Shown in pieces: positions 54,996-63,132 of a DNA stretch of 64,000 nucleotides; within the stretch, counting starts at the first letter, position 1; every line of letters starts with the position of its first letter. The notes under the pieces were generated by a model that saw only the letters and a program-made list of their open reading frames with translations, had not been told where the DNA came from and ran no database searches. A program made the position numbers and the translations under genes. The stretch comes from Caballeronia sp. SBC1 (GTDB lineage Bacteria > Pseudomonadota > Gammaproteobacteria > Burkholderiales > Burkholderiaceae): assembly GCF_011493005.1 (NCBI RefSeq), contig NZ_CP049158.1, positions 372,001 to 436,000 on the forward strand, read 5' to 3'.

Positions 54996-56150
54996 ATGAA
55001 ATCGATCGTCCGTTCCTCGCTCGACCTGCTCCTTCGTTCTACCCGCACCTGCGTCGTCACCCAGATCCCTACTCACATCCCCTCACGAATCCCCGCATTG
55101 AGCCTGGCGGCCGCGATGGCGGCGCTCTTGTTCAGCGCTTGTGAGCCAACGTTTGCGCAGGGCCCGGATGGCGCCCATAGCGGCAATGGCACCGGCCGCA
55201 GCCAGCCCGTCAAGGTCATGATCGTTTCCATGTTCGGTCCCGAAGGCCAGGTTTGGCTCGACAAGCTCGGCCCCTGGAAGGCCATGCATGTAGCCGGACT
55301 CTCGCCGGATTATCCCGTTGTGAACTGCAACCGGCAGCAGGTCTGCGTGATGACCACCGGCATGGGTCATGCGAATGCCGCCGCTTCGCTGATGGCGCTC
55401 ACGTTCTCCGATAAATTCGATCTGCGCCGTACCTATTTCATGATCGCGGGGATCGCGGGCATTGACCCGATGCAAGGCACGATCGGGTCGGCTGCGTGGG
55501 CAAAATATCTCGTCGACTTTGGCATTCAATGGGAGCTCGATGCGCGCGAAAAGCCGGATAGCTGGCCGAGCGGTTATCTCGGCATCAATACGAAAGGCCC
55601 GGCCGATAAACCACCGCTCGATTACAAGACCGAGGTGTTCCGGCTGAATCCGGATCTGGCCGATGCGGCTTATGCGTTGTCGAAGAACGTGATGCTCGCC
55701 GATAGCCCCGAAGCGCAGGCCGCGCGCGCCAAGTTCAACTATGCGCCGGCGAACCAGCCGCCCAAGGTGATCCAGTGCGACACGCTGGCGAGCGATACGT
55801 GGTGGTCGGGGAAGGATATTGGCGAGCGGGCGCGTGACTGGACGAAGCTCGTGACTGACGGCAAGGGGGTGTATTGCACGACGCAGCAGGAAGACAATGC
55901 GACCTACGAGGCGTTGTCGCGTGCGGCGAGTGTGCATCGGGTGGATTTGAACCGGGTGGCAGCCGTGCGTGCGGGTTCGGATTTTGATCGGCCCTATGAC
56001 GGGCAATCAGCCTCCGATAATCTCCTCAATTACGCCGCTCAAGGCGGTTTTGCACCGGCTATTGAAAATTTGTATCGGGCGGGGAATCCGCTGGTGCAGG
56101 AGATTGCAACGCACTGGATTGAATGGCGCGACGGCATACCGCAACGCTAG
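54996..56150 (+). CDS. Purine nucleoside permease (NUP) family protein, periplasmic
   Basis: A 384-residue protein with an N-terminal signal or lipobox-like segment (AALLFSACEPTFAQ; the cysteine near residue 50 follows LFSA). The rest matches the NUP family: VMIVSMFGPEGQVWLDKLGPWKAMHVAGLSPDYP and YFMIAGIAGIDPMQGTIGSAAWAKYLVDFGIQWELDAREKP. In yeast such proteins transport purine nucleosides, and the fold is related to nucleoside phosphorylases; in bacteria the role is uncertain. The start ATG 54996 was chosen as the first one before the signal; the longer frame overlaps the acetyltransferase gene. Confidence 0.88.
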   Translation: MKSIVRSSLDLLLRSTRTCVVTQIPTHIPSRIPALSLAAAMAALLFSACEPTFAQGPDGAHSGNGTGRSQPVKVMIVSMFGPEGQVWLDKLGPWKAMHVAGLSPDYPVVNCNRQQVCVMTTGMGHANAAASLMALTFSDKFDLRRTYFMIAGIAGIDPMQGTIGSAAWAKYLVDFGIQWELDAREKPDSWPSGYLGINTKGPADKPPLDYKTEVFRLNPDLADAAYALSKNVMLADSPEAQAARAKFNYAPANQPPKVIQCDTLASDTWWSGKDIGERARDWTKLVTDGKGVYCTTQQEDNATYEALSRAASVHRVDLNRVAAVRAGSDFDRPYDGQSASDNLLNYAAQGGFAPAIENLYRAGNPLVQEIATHWIEWRDGIPQR

Positions 56151-56267
56151 CGGTGCGAAACCGGCGGCCCACCGCCCGTCTTCCGCATGAACGATCGACG
56201 CGGACGAGCGGTGGGTTGGAAGAAGGGTTCTCTATTGATGCGTCACTTTTCATAGTTTGAGCAATGC

Positions 56268-56278
56268 TGTTACAACTT
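56268..56278 (+). repeat. Repeat copy 1, TGTTACAACTT
   Basis: First copy of an 11-base direct repeat in the flhDC control region, 557 bases before the flhD start. Confidence 0.8.
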
Positions 56279-56411
56279 GATGAAACATGTTCCATCCGGC
56301 GGCCATTCGGATGTCCCATTCGTCAAATTTCTGCATTAAAAGTGAAAGCAAATCGGCAGCTTTTACCCGAGGGTTTTCCTTCGCGGCAATTCAGCGGACC
56401 GACTGACCTCC

Positions 56412-56422
56412 TGTTACAACTT
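56412..56422 (+). repeat. Repeat copy 2, TGTTACAACTT
   Basis: Exact copy 144 bases after copy 1, same strand. Confidence 0.8.
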
Positions 56423-56580
56423 CTCCATTCATCGCAATCCGATTAATTCGTCGGGCATGTCAACCGGCTATCCGCTTCATCCGTTTTTTCCCTAATAAAT
56501 CAATCGCCAAGCAAAACCTCTGTCGAATGACACGGCCCGGCTCGCGTCAAAATAGCCGCCAAAAACCGGTCACACTTTCT

Positions 56581-56591
56581 TGTTACAACTT
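56581..56591 (+). repeat. Repeat copy 3, TGTTACAACTT
   Basis: Exact copy 169 bases after copy 2, same strand. Confidence 0.8.
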
Positions 56592-56649
56592 CGGGAAAAA
56601 GTTACCGTTTCTCTCTGTTGTTTTATGGAAATTTATTATTGAGATGTTC

Positions 56650-56678
56650 TTGATTTCCCGCTGCGTGGTACTTACAAT
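56650..56678 (+). promoter_or_regulatory. Candidate sigma-70 promoter of flhDC
   Basis: TTGATT (56650-56655) and TACAAT (56673-56678) with a 17-base spacer, each one or two bases from consensus. Transcription would begin near 56685, leaving a leader of about 140 bases to flhD. Confidence 0.6.
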
Positions 56679-56693
56679 CCGTTTCACAGTGTT

Positions 56694-56708
56694 GTTACAA
56701 GATGTAAC
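56694..56708. promoter_or_regulatory. Palindrome GTTACA-AGA-TGTAAC behind the flhDC promoter
   Basis: A perfect 6-bp inverted repeat with three-base centre; its left arm is part of TGTTACAA, the core of the repeat family. It lies just downstream of the candidate promoter, a typical place for a repressor site. Confidence 0.7.
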
Positions 56709-56824
56709 TCGCTGAAACAAAGTTTAAACGTAGCCGACAGAACAAACGTTTGGCTAGGCAAAAAAGATAGCTGGCAAAAAATGCCGGCAGGGTACTCGGG
56801 GTTTATATCGAACGCAGGAAAATC

Positions 56825-57142
56825 ATGAACGGTCGCGAAACGCTGGACTCGATTCGAGAAATCAACTTGTCGTACATCATGCTCGCGCAGCGCATGTTGC
56901 GAGAGGACCGTGCTATCGGGATGTTTCGACTCGGTTTGTCTAAGGAACTCGCCGACCTTCTGTCCGGGCTGACGCTCGCGCAGGTTGTCAAACTGGCGGC
57001 TTCAGACCAGTTGCTGTGTTTTTTCCGTTTCAACGATCACACCATGCTGGCCGCTCTCACGTCGCCCGCGAAGCATGCGGATATTGCGCCGACGCACGCA
57101 GCCATCTTGCTGGCCGGTCAGCCAGCAGAACAGTTCCTCTAA
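56825..57142 (+). CDS. flhD: Flagellar master regulator subunit FlhD
   Basis: A 105-residue FlhD: INLSYIMLAQRMLREDRAIGMFRLGLSKELADLLSGLTLAQVVKLAASDQLLCFFRFND, the conserved helical dimer region. With FlhC it forms the activator that starts transcription of early flagellar genes. RBS AGGAAA before ATG. It is followed by flhC after 15 bases. No flagellar or motility gene is adjacent. Confidence 0.97.
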   Translation: MNGRETLDSIREINLSYIMLAQRMLREDRAIGMFRLGLSKELADLLSGLTLAQVVKLAASDQLLCFFRFNDHTMLAALTSPAKHADIAPTHAAILLAGQPAEQFL

Positions 57143-57157
57143 GCACGAGAGCGCGCC

Positions 57158-57817
57158 ATGCTTAAGAAGAGCCTCACCGAAGATGCACAAGAAGTTTTCC
57201 GCGCGATCGCATTGATCGAACTCGGGGCGCGGATGCAGGTGCTCGAAAGTGAACTGACACTGTCGCGTGACCGGATGATCCGGTTGTATCGCGAGGTGAA
57301 GGGCGTATCGCCGCCGAAGGGCATGCTGCCTTTTTCGGCTGACTGGTATATGACATGGCTTGCGAACATCCATGCTTCGCTCTTCTACAACACGTATGCG
57401 TTCCTGAAGAAAGAAGCGGGTTGCTCGCACCTCGATGCCCTGACGAAGGGGTATCGGTTGTATCTCGAACATTGCAGGAATAGCGATGTCGAGGCGGTAC
57501 TTGATTTAACGCGGGCCTGGACCCTTGTGCGCTTTTTCGATGCGGGCATGCTGCAGCTCACGAAATGCTGCCGCTGCACTGGAAAGTTCATCGCGCACAA
57601 ACATGATTTGCAAGAAAACGTGGTGTGCGGGGCCTGCCAGCCGCCGTCACGCGCGGGGAAGACCAAGAAAGCGGCGGCCGCCCGTCAGGCGAGCCTGGAG
57701 ACCGCGCTGGCGGAGTTGAGCATGATATCGACTAACGAAGTGCCGGAACCGACGGTGCTCGAACACGCGGCGATGTTACAGCCGCGCACAGAAAGCCTGA
57801 TTGCACAGGCTGCTTAG
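57158..57817 (+). CDS. flhC: Flagellar master regulator subunit FlhC
   Basis: A 219-residue FlhC, longer than the 192 residues of the E. coli protein because of a C-terminal extension (about 25 residues, K/A/E-rich). The zinc-binding cysteines are at C137, C140, C157 and C160, the same numbers as in E. coli. It binds DNA with FlhD. Last gene of the two-gene operon, followed by a terminator at 57918. Confidence 0.97.
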   Translation: MLKKSLTEDAQEVFRAIALIELGARMQVLESELTLSRDRMIRLYREVKGVSPPKGMLPFSADWYMTWLANIHASLFYNTYAFLKKEAGCSHLDALTKGYRLYLEHCRNSDVEAVLDLTRAWTLVRFFDAGMLQLTKCCRCTGKFIAHKHDLQENVVCGACQPPSRAGKTKKAAAARQASLETALAELSMISTNEVPEPTVLEHAAMLQPRTESLIAQAA

Positions 57818-57917
57818 GCGGCAAGCGGACCGGTGGCCCCGAGGACCATCATTCGATGGGGTGGCCGCAGGACCCGCTGCTGTTTTTTAAGGTTTTAAAG
57901 GGGTGTTGGATTTTTTG

Positions 57918-57943
57918 GGGCTACCGAGGTTGGTAGCCCTTTT
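57918..57943 (+). terminator. Rho-independent terminator after flhDC
   Basis: GGGCTACC / GGTAGCCC with a 6-base loop (GAGGTT), followed by TTTTG. Confidence 0.8.
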
Positions 57944-57959
57944 GCTTGTGGTTTTGACC

Positions 57960-59075
57960 TTACGCCGACAACAACGACCCCGTCCTGTAAGCGGTCGCAC
58001 TAGCGACCCGAGCCACCTCCATCCCCGCGGTGGCAAACCGTGCAATCTGCCGCGCATACAACACACCGGTGGTCGTGCAATTCAATGGCGTAACGGTGTC
58101 CGTCAGCGGATCGACCACATCGGCTATTGCATCGCCGGCTTTGACCAGCGCCCCGACCTTCGCGCGAAACACCAGCACGCCGCTCGCAGGAGCAACAATT
58201 GGCTCGGCACCGGCAAGCGGCGTTGCCGGATAGGCAAGCGCCGGCATGGCGGGCGCGGCCGCATCGATCACGCCACGATGAATCAGGTAATTGATGATGC
58301 CCTGCGCGTCAGCATCGGCGAATTCATAAGAGACGTCGTGCTGGCTGCGCAGTTCCACCGTCACCGAAATGCCGCCATTCGGCACTGGGAAACGGTCACC
58401 AAACTTGGCCCGCAGATCCGACCAGCAGAAACTGTGAATCTCGTCGAACGGGTTGCCCACCGAATTCAACGCCAGCAGCGACGCCTTCGAATCCAGATAT
58501 CGCGCAAGCGGCTCGACTTCGTCCCAGATATCCGGGTTGGTGTAGAGGTGCAGCGCCGCGTCGAGGTCGCAATGCAGGTCGAGCACGACATCGGCATCGT
58601 AAGAGAGCTTCTGCAATGCAAGGCGTTGCGACTCAAGCTCGGTTTGCGGTTTTTGCTCGTCAAGCGCTTCGCGCATGGCGCGGCGCACGGCAAGCTTGTT
58701 CGCACTGATGTCCCCGGACAGCCGGCCTTCTATACGCGGTGCGATCAGCGCGGCCAGGTCGTGGAAATTGCGATTGAAGTTGTGGCCGCTGTTCAGCTCG
58801 AAACGCCCGAGCAGCGTGCCATGCATGTTCTGGTTCAACCCGATCGGGTTCGATACCGGCACGATCACCACTTCGCCGCGCAGCTTGCCCGCCGCTTCGA
58901 ACTCGGCCAAATGGCGCCGCAGACGCCAGGCGACCAGCATGCCGGGAAGTTCGTCGGCATGGAGCGAGGACTGGATATAGATCTTTTCGCCGCCCCCCGG
59001 ACCGTAGTGAAAACTCAAGATATTGCGGGTGGTGCCGATCGACGGCGAAATCAGGGTGTGCGTTTTGGTTTGCAT
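57960..59075 (-). CDS. Succinylglutamate desuccinylase/aspartoacylase-family M14 deacylase
   Basis: A 371-residue zinc deacylase. The metal site begins with H39-A-D-E42 (SSLHADELPGMLVAW) and continues with DLHCDLDAALHL near residue 148; the C-terminal domain (about 270-365: APASGVLVFRAKVGALVKAGDAIADVV) is the beta-barrel typical of the AstE/ASPA group and acts on the access to the site. Members remove succinyl, acetyl or ester groups from amino acids. The true substrate is not known. Only 16 bases separate its stop from the flhDC terminator. Confidence 0.92.
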   Translation of the reverse strand: MQTKTHTLISPSIGTTRNILSFHYGPGGGEKIYIQSSLHADELPGMLVAWRLRRHLAEFEAAGKLRGEVVIVPVSNPIGLNQNMHGTLLGRFELNSGHNFNRNFHDLAALIAPRIEGRLSGDISANKLAVRRAMREALDEQKPQTELESQRLALQKLSYDADVVLDLHCDLDAALHLYTNPDIWDEVEPLARYLDSKASLLALNSVGNPFDEIHSFCWSDLRAKFGDRFPVPNGGISVTVELRSQHDVSYEFADADAQGIINYLIHRGVIDAAAPAMPALAYPATPLAGAEPIVAPASGVLVFRAKVGALVKAGDAIADVVDPLTDTVTPLNCTTTGVLYARQIARFATAGMEVARVASATAYRTGSLLSA

Positions 59076-59305
59076 GATTGTCGGTGCACGGCGCGCTGGA
59101 AACGCGTCGAGCTTGGGAAAAATGTCGGCGTGTTCAGGAGAGTTGGACGGGGCGTTCGCGACGGCCTCCGGGTTGCAGCGTGCCGGGGGAGCCGGCTATT
59201 ACCTGCGAGTACCTGCGGCGCCGCCTGCCCCAGACGCTCGATCTTAGCTGAAAACCACAGCATTGCCGCGCCGGGAGCGAAAGACGCGAAAAAGACGCCG
59301 AAAAC

Positions 59306-59340
59306 AAAACGGGCTCCGCGTTTACCGCGGAGCCCGTTTT
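59306..59340. terminator. Bidirectional Rho-independent terminator
   Basis: CGGGCTCCGCG (59310-59320) and CGCGGAGCCCG (59326-59336), with AAAA before and TTTT after, form a perfect extended stem with a 5-base loop. Placed after the amino-acid binding protein gene on the minus strand. Confidence 0.88.
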
Positions 59341-59395
59341 CTCAAGCTTTCAAGCTGTGCCCGGAACGCGTTCCGGACTCAGGCTCAGGGGCTGC

Positions 59396-60187
59396 TTAGC
59401 TGCCGTACACGTCGAAGTCGAAGTACTTCTTCTCAAGCTTCTTGTACGTACCGTCCTTGATGATCGAGGCGATTGCCTTGTCGATCTGTGCTTTCAGGTC
59501 GGTGTCTTCCTTGCGCAGGCCAATACCCGCACCGTTGCCGAGGATTGTCGGATCGACCAGATCCTTACCCACGAACTCGTAACCCGCACCGCGCGGCGTC
59601 TTCAGGAAGCCCACGTCCGCTTGCACGGCATCTTGCAGTGCTGCATCCAGGCGTCCAGCTTGCAGGTCGGCGTAGACGCCGTCCTGGTTCTGGTACGGCG
59701 TAACCGTTACACCCTTCGGCGCCCAATAGGTCTTGGCGTAGGTTTCCTGGATCGTGCCTTGTTCCACACCCACCGTCTTGCCCTTCAGGCCTTCAGGTGT
59801 CGGCAGAATGCCGCTGCCCTTCTTGGCGATCAGGCGGGTCGGCGTGTTGAACAGCTTGCTCGAGAACGCAATTTGTTCGGCGCGTTGCGGCGTCATGGAC
59901 ATCGACGACAACACGCCGTCGAACTTCTTCGCCTTCAAGGCCGGGATCATGCCGTCGAAATCGTTTTCCACCCATACGCACTTCGCATGCAGGCGTGCGC
60001 AAATTTCATTGCCGAGGTCGATATCGAAGCCGACCAGCTTGCCATCCGGACCTTTCGATTCGAACGGGGCATAAGAGGCGTCGACGCCGAAACGGATGGT
60101 CGAGTAATCCTTCGCATTGGCGGTGACGGAGGTGATCGATGTGACGGCGAGCAAGGAAATCGTCAAAGCCGCGAGCAGTTTTTTCAC
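59396..60187 (-). CDS. Amino-acid ABC transporter substrate-binding protein (ArgT/HisJ-like)
   Basis: A 263-residue periplasmic binding protein with signal peptide MKKLLAALTISLLAVTSITSVTANA. The type-2 fold motif IRFGVDASYAPFESKGPDGKLVGFDIDLGNEICARL and the C-terminal LDAALQDAVQADVGFL segment match lysine/arginine/ornithine or histidine binding proteins (pfam SBP_bac_3). The start is GTG at 60185-60187 with GGAG eight bases upstream. It is alone; permease and ATPase genes are not in the window, so the partner system must lie elsewhere. Confidence 0.93.
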   Translation of the reverse strand: MKKLLAALTISLLAVTSITSVTANAKDYSTIRFGVDASYAPFESKGPDGKLVGFDIDLGNEICARLHAKCVWVENDFDGMIPALKAKKFDGVLSSMSMTPQRAEQIAFSSKLFNTPTRLIAKKGSGILPTPEGLKGKTVGVEQGTIQETYAKTYWAPKGVTVTPYQNQDGVYADLQAGRLDAALQDAVQADVGFLKTPRGAGYEFVGKDLVDPTILGNGAGIGLRKEDTDLKAQIDKAIASIIKDGTYKKLEKKYFDFDVYGS

Positions 60188-60599
60188 TGTTTTTACTCCA
60201 TAGGTGGTCAGTACATCCGGATAGGTCGGTACCCGGGTTCGTCCGGCGTGAGGCCCCTCGACGCCGGACAGCTTACATTCTGCAGATTGTGTCCGCTATA
60301 GAACCGCAGCAGGTTACCAAGCCAAAAAAATAAGGGAGTTGGTGGAAGTCCCGATAGCGAATCTCAAAAGCCTTGTGTGTCTAGGCATTTCAGCTTGTAC
60401 AGACAACTGAATTAATTTTTGTGCGATGCCATTGTGAGGGTGACTTGGGCCTCAGGTCGAATCCAGTCATGCAGGCCATGTAGCGCGGCTGGCAAGACGG
60501 AGTCGTCAGCAGGGGTTTCAAATCGCGTGAACGGACCTCAGCGATAATGCGTCAACCGACGCCGCCTTCCCGCGCGTCGATCTATGAGGGAGCGACGGC
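60188..60599. other. Non-coding divergent region between the binding protein and LysE genes
   Basis: About 410 bases with A/T-rich parts near 60320-60420. It must hold the promoters of both genes. I see no strong palindrome or small gene. Confidence 0.35.
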
Positions 60600-61220
60600 G
60601 TGGTCGATTCATCCGCAGTCTTGGCTGTTTTGTCTGTCTACATTGCAGGCGTGGTTATTCCCGGGCCGAATTTTGTCGCGGTTGCGCACAAGGCGGCCTC
60701 ATCGACACGCTCCGAGGCTCTGGCGGTCGTCGCGGGCATCGTCCTGGTCAGCCTGTTCTGGGCGACTTGCGCCATTCTCGGCGTGGGAATCGTGTTCGCC
60801 GCATTTCCGTGGATGGCGCTTGTCGTGAAGATTGGCGGCGCGGCGTATCTCATGTGGTTCGGCTGCCGGCTGATCGTCAAGGCGCGAGCCGGCGAGTCGG
60901 GCATGGCCGCCGTGAGCGTGCCCGGCGGACTGCGCAAAGCATTTGTGCAAGGCTTCGCCACCAACATCACGAACCCGAAGTCAGTAGCGTTTTTCGCCGC
61001 CATCTTTGCTTCCGCCACGCCCGCGCATATGTCGCCAGTCACGTTCGCGGCAATGCTTGCCATGGTCGCCGTGGTCGCAACGACGTGGTACGGCTTCGTC
61101 GCACTCGTCCTGTCACACGCGGGGATTGCGTCAGGCTATCGCGGTTACCGGGCATGGATCGACCGTGTCTGCGGCGGGTTGATCGTGGCGCTTGGCGTTC
61201 GCCAGCTGCTGACGCGCTGA
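60600..61220 (+). CDS. LysE-family amino acid exporter
   Basis: A 206-residue protein with six helices of the LysE/RhtB family: the VIPGPNFVAV segment near residue 19 and the conserved LRKAFVQGFATNITNPKSVAFFAAIF region (NPK) are typical. It exports amino acids such as lysine, arginine or homoserine lactone derivatives. Start is GTG at 60600 with GAGGGAG at 60586-60592. No LysR-type LysG regulator is adjacent; the divergent binding protein gene would make an import/export pair, which is only suggestive. Confidence 0.92.
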   Translation: MVDSSAVLAVLSVYIAGVVIPGPNFVAVAHKAASSTRSEALAVVAGIVLVSLFWATCAILGVGIVFAAFPWMALVVKIGGAAYLMWFGCRLIVKARAGESGMAAVSVPGGLRKAFVQGFATNITNPKSVAFFAAIFASATPAHMSPVTFAAMLAMVAVVATTWYGFVALVLSHAGIASGYRGYRAWIDRVCGGLIVALGVRQLLTR

Positions 61221-61270
61221 AACGCGCTTGACGAAGACGGCACGCGACGTATGCTGCCCAGGCTCTTCTC

Positions 61271-61480
61271 TTACGGATTCGAATGCGTACCCTGGTCGGC
61301 GGCACGCCGCGTCTTCTTGTGCTTTTTATGTTTGGGTGGCGCCGCGTGCCGCGAAGCGCTGCTGGCGCCCGACACGGACGACTGTCCCTCGCCGAAGTGA
61401 TAAGTGTCCGCCAATGCGGCGGTGGAGATAAAAGCGAAGGTGCTGAGGGTCGAGGCGATCACGATGTGCGTAAGCTTCAT
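61271..61480 (-). CDS. Small secreted protein with a cationic tail, 69 aa
   Basis: Signal peptide MKLTHIVIASTLSTFAFISTAALAD; the mature part of about 44 residues has a short tyrosine-histidine segment (TYHFGEGQSSVSG), then PPKHKKHKKTRRA, a strongly basic stretch. The lysine-rich tail may bind nucleic acid or surfaces, but this is speculation. It lies alone between the LysE and DHA2 exporter genes, opposite in strand to LysE, and has no recognised family. Plausible as a gene because of the signal peptide. Confidence 0.65.
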   Translation of the reverse strand: MKLTHIVIASTLSTFAFISTAALADTYHFGEGQSSVSGASSASRHAAPPKHKKHKKTRRAADQGTHSNP

Positions 61481-61553
61481 TGCGCGGGCATTCCAAAGTT
61501 AAAGTGCGTCAGCTTAAACCAAAGCGCTGCTGACGCACTCGATCCCATCGCCC

Positions 61554-63059
61554 TCACTTGCTGCGAAGCGGCTTGTCCTGCATGAACCAGGACAACGCGA
61601 ACGCAAGCAGCACAACCGTACCGGCCACGAGAAACACCACATGCATCGAGCCCGCGAACGCATTGAGATAGGTATCGCGGAAAGCGGCGGGAAGATGCTG
61701 GACCATCGTTGGCCGCATTGAATGCGGTAACTCGGCGCCCGGCGGCATGGCGTCCGCCAGACGCGATTGCAGATTGTTCGTGAAGATTGCGCCGAACGTC
61801 GCGACCCCGACAGAACCGCCGATCGACCGGAACAGGGTCGCGCCGGACGTCGCCACGCCAATGTTCTTGAACGGCACCGCGTTCTGCACGGCAAGCACCA
61901 GCACCTGCATGACCATGCCGAGCCCCAGTCCGAGCAGCAGCATGAACAGGTACATGGTGTGAAGCGGGGTGGCCAGTTGCAGCGTGGACATCAGGAACAT
62001 GCCGCAGGCGACCAGCGCGGTGCCGCAGATCGGGAACCAGCGGTATTTGCCGATCTTGCTGATCACACGGCCACTGATGATGGAGCTGGACAATATGCCG
62101 GCCATCATCGGCAGGACTTGCAGGCCGGCTTGCGACGGTGTCGACCCCTTCGCCACTTGCAGATACAGCGGCAGGAAGGTGATGGCGCCGAACAGCGAAA
62201 ATCCGACGATGAAACCGATCAGCCCGCTCAGCACGAAGGTGCGTTCCCTGAACAGCTCAAGCGGCATAATTGGTTCATCGGCGAGCCGCTCTTCGTAGAT
62301 AAAACCGCCCAGCGTAATGAATCCAAGCGCGAGCGTGAACCAAAGCTGCGGGGAGCTCCACGGCAGCAGCGTGCCGCCCTGGCTGGTAAAAAGGATGATA
62401 CAAGTGAGCGATGCAGCTAAGAACGCGGCGCCCATGTAATCGATTTTATGCTTCACATGCGCCACGTGCGGTTTGAACACGAGCCCGATCACGATCAGCG
62501 CCAATACGCCCAGCGGCACGTTGATGTAGAAGATCCAGCGCCAAGAGAGATGTTCGACAATGAACCCGCCCAGCAGCGGTCCGACGACCGTCGCGAGTCC
62601 GAATACGCCGCCGAACAAGCCCTGGTAGCGCCCGCGTTCGGCGGGTGGAATGACGTCGGCAATGGCGGCCATGGTCACGACCATCAAACCGCCGCCGCCG
62701 AGCCCCTGCAATGCGCGCAACACGATCAGCTGGGTCATGTCCTGCGCGACGCCGCACAGGATGGAGCCGGCAAGAAAGATGAGGATTGACGCCTGAATGA
62801 CGACTTTGCGGCCGAACAGATCGCCGAATTTTCCGTACAGCGGCACCACGATAGTCGACGTCAGCAAGTATGACGTCACGACCCACGACAGGCTTTCGAG
62901 CCCGCCCAGCTCGCCTACGATGGTTGGCAGCGCCGTGGAAACGATAGTCTGGTCGAGCGCGCCGAGCAGCATGACGAGCAGCAGCGCCGTGAAGAGCAGC
63001 CGGATTGGAGGTCGCTCTTCAACGGCGGCAAGTGAGACAGAGGGTTGCAGGGATTCCAT
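61554..63059 (-). CDS. DHA2-family MFS drug exporter (EmrB/QacA type)
   Basis: A 501-residue transporter with 14 helices, recognisable from MLLGALDQTIVSTALPTIVGELGGLESLSWVVTSYLLTSTIVVPLYGKFGDLFGRK (motifs at the first helices) and RGRYQGLFGGVFGLATVVGPLLGGFIVEHLSWRWIFYINVPLG (motif C with the GP dipeptides). It would extrude hydrophobic drugs by proton antiport. The gene is divergent from a TetR gene 73 bases away, its likely repressor. No membrane-fusion or outer-membrane partner is in the window. Confidence 0.95.
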   Translation of the reverse strand: MESLQPSVSLAAVEERPPIRLLFTALLLVMLLGALDQTIVSTALPTIVGELGGLESLSWVVTSYLLTSTIVVPLYGKFGDLFGRKVVIQASILIFLAGSILCGVAQDMTQLIVLRALQGLGGGGLMVVTMAAIADVIPPAERGRYQGLFGGVFGLATVVGPLLGGFIVEHLSWRWIFYINVPLGVLALIVIGLVFKPHVAHVKHKIDYMGAAFLAASLTCIILFTSQGGTLLPWSSPQLWFTLALGFITLGGFIYEERLADEPIMPLELFRERTFVLSGLIGFIVGFSLFGAITFLPLYLQVAKGSTPSQAGLQVLPMMAGILSSSIISGRVISKIGKYRWFPICGTALVACGMFLMSTLQLATPLHTMYLFMLLLGLGLGMVMQVLVLAVQNAVPFKNIGVATSGATLFRSIGGSVGVATFGAIFTNNLQSRLADAMPPGAELPHSMRPTMVQHLPAAFRDTYLNAFAGSMHVVFLVAGTVVLLAFALSWFMQDKPLRSK

Positions 63060-63073
63060 TCAGCCGCCCGATG

Positions 63074-63110
63074 AGATAAATTAATGTTGGAGTTAATATT
63101 AGGCGACGCC
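63074..63110. promoter_or_regulatory. Possible operator in the MFS/TetR divergent region
   Basis: ATTAA (63080-63084) and TTAAT (63093-63097) are inverted, and TAATATTA (63094-63101) is a palindrome in the 73-base spacer between the divergent MFS and TetR genes. The site is A/T-rich, unlike the surroundings. Confidence 0.5.
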
Positions 63111-63132
63111 ATTCCCGGGGTCAATTGCCGCT

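Larger units (their letters stand above)
56151..56824. other. Long control region of flhDC
   Basis: About 670 bases without a gene, AT-rich near 56550-56720. It contains three exact copies of TGTTACAACTT and a related palindrome, a candidate promoter at 56650-56678, and probably further sites. No terminator is evident behind the NUP gene. Confidence 0.8.
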
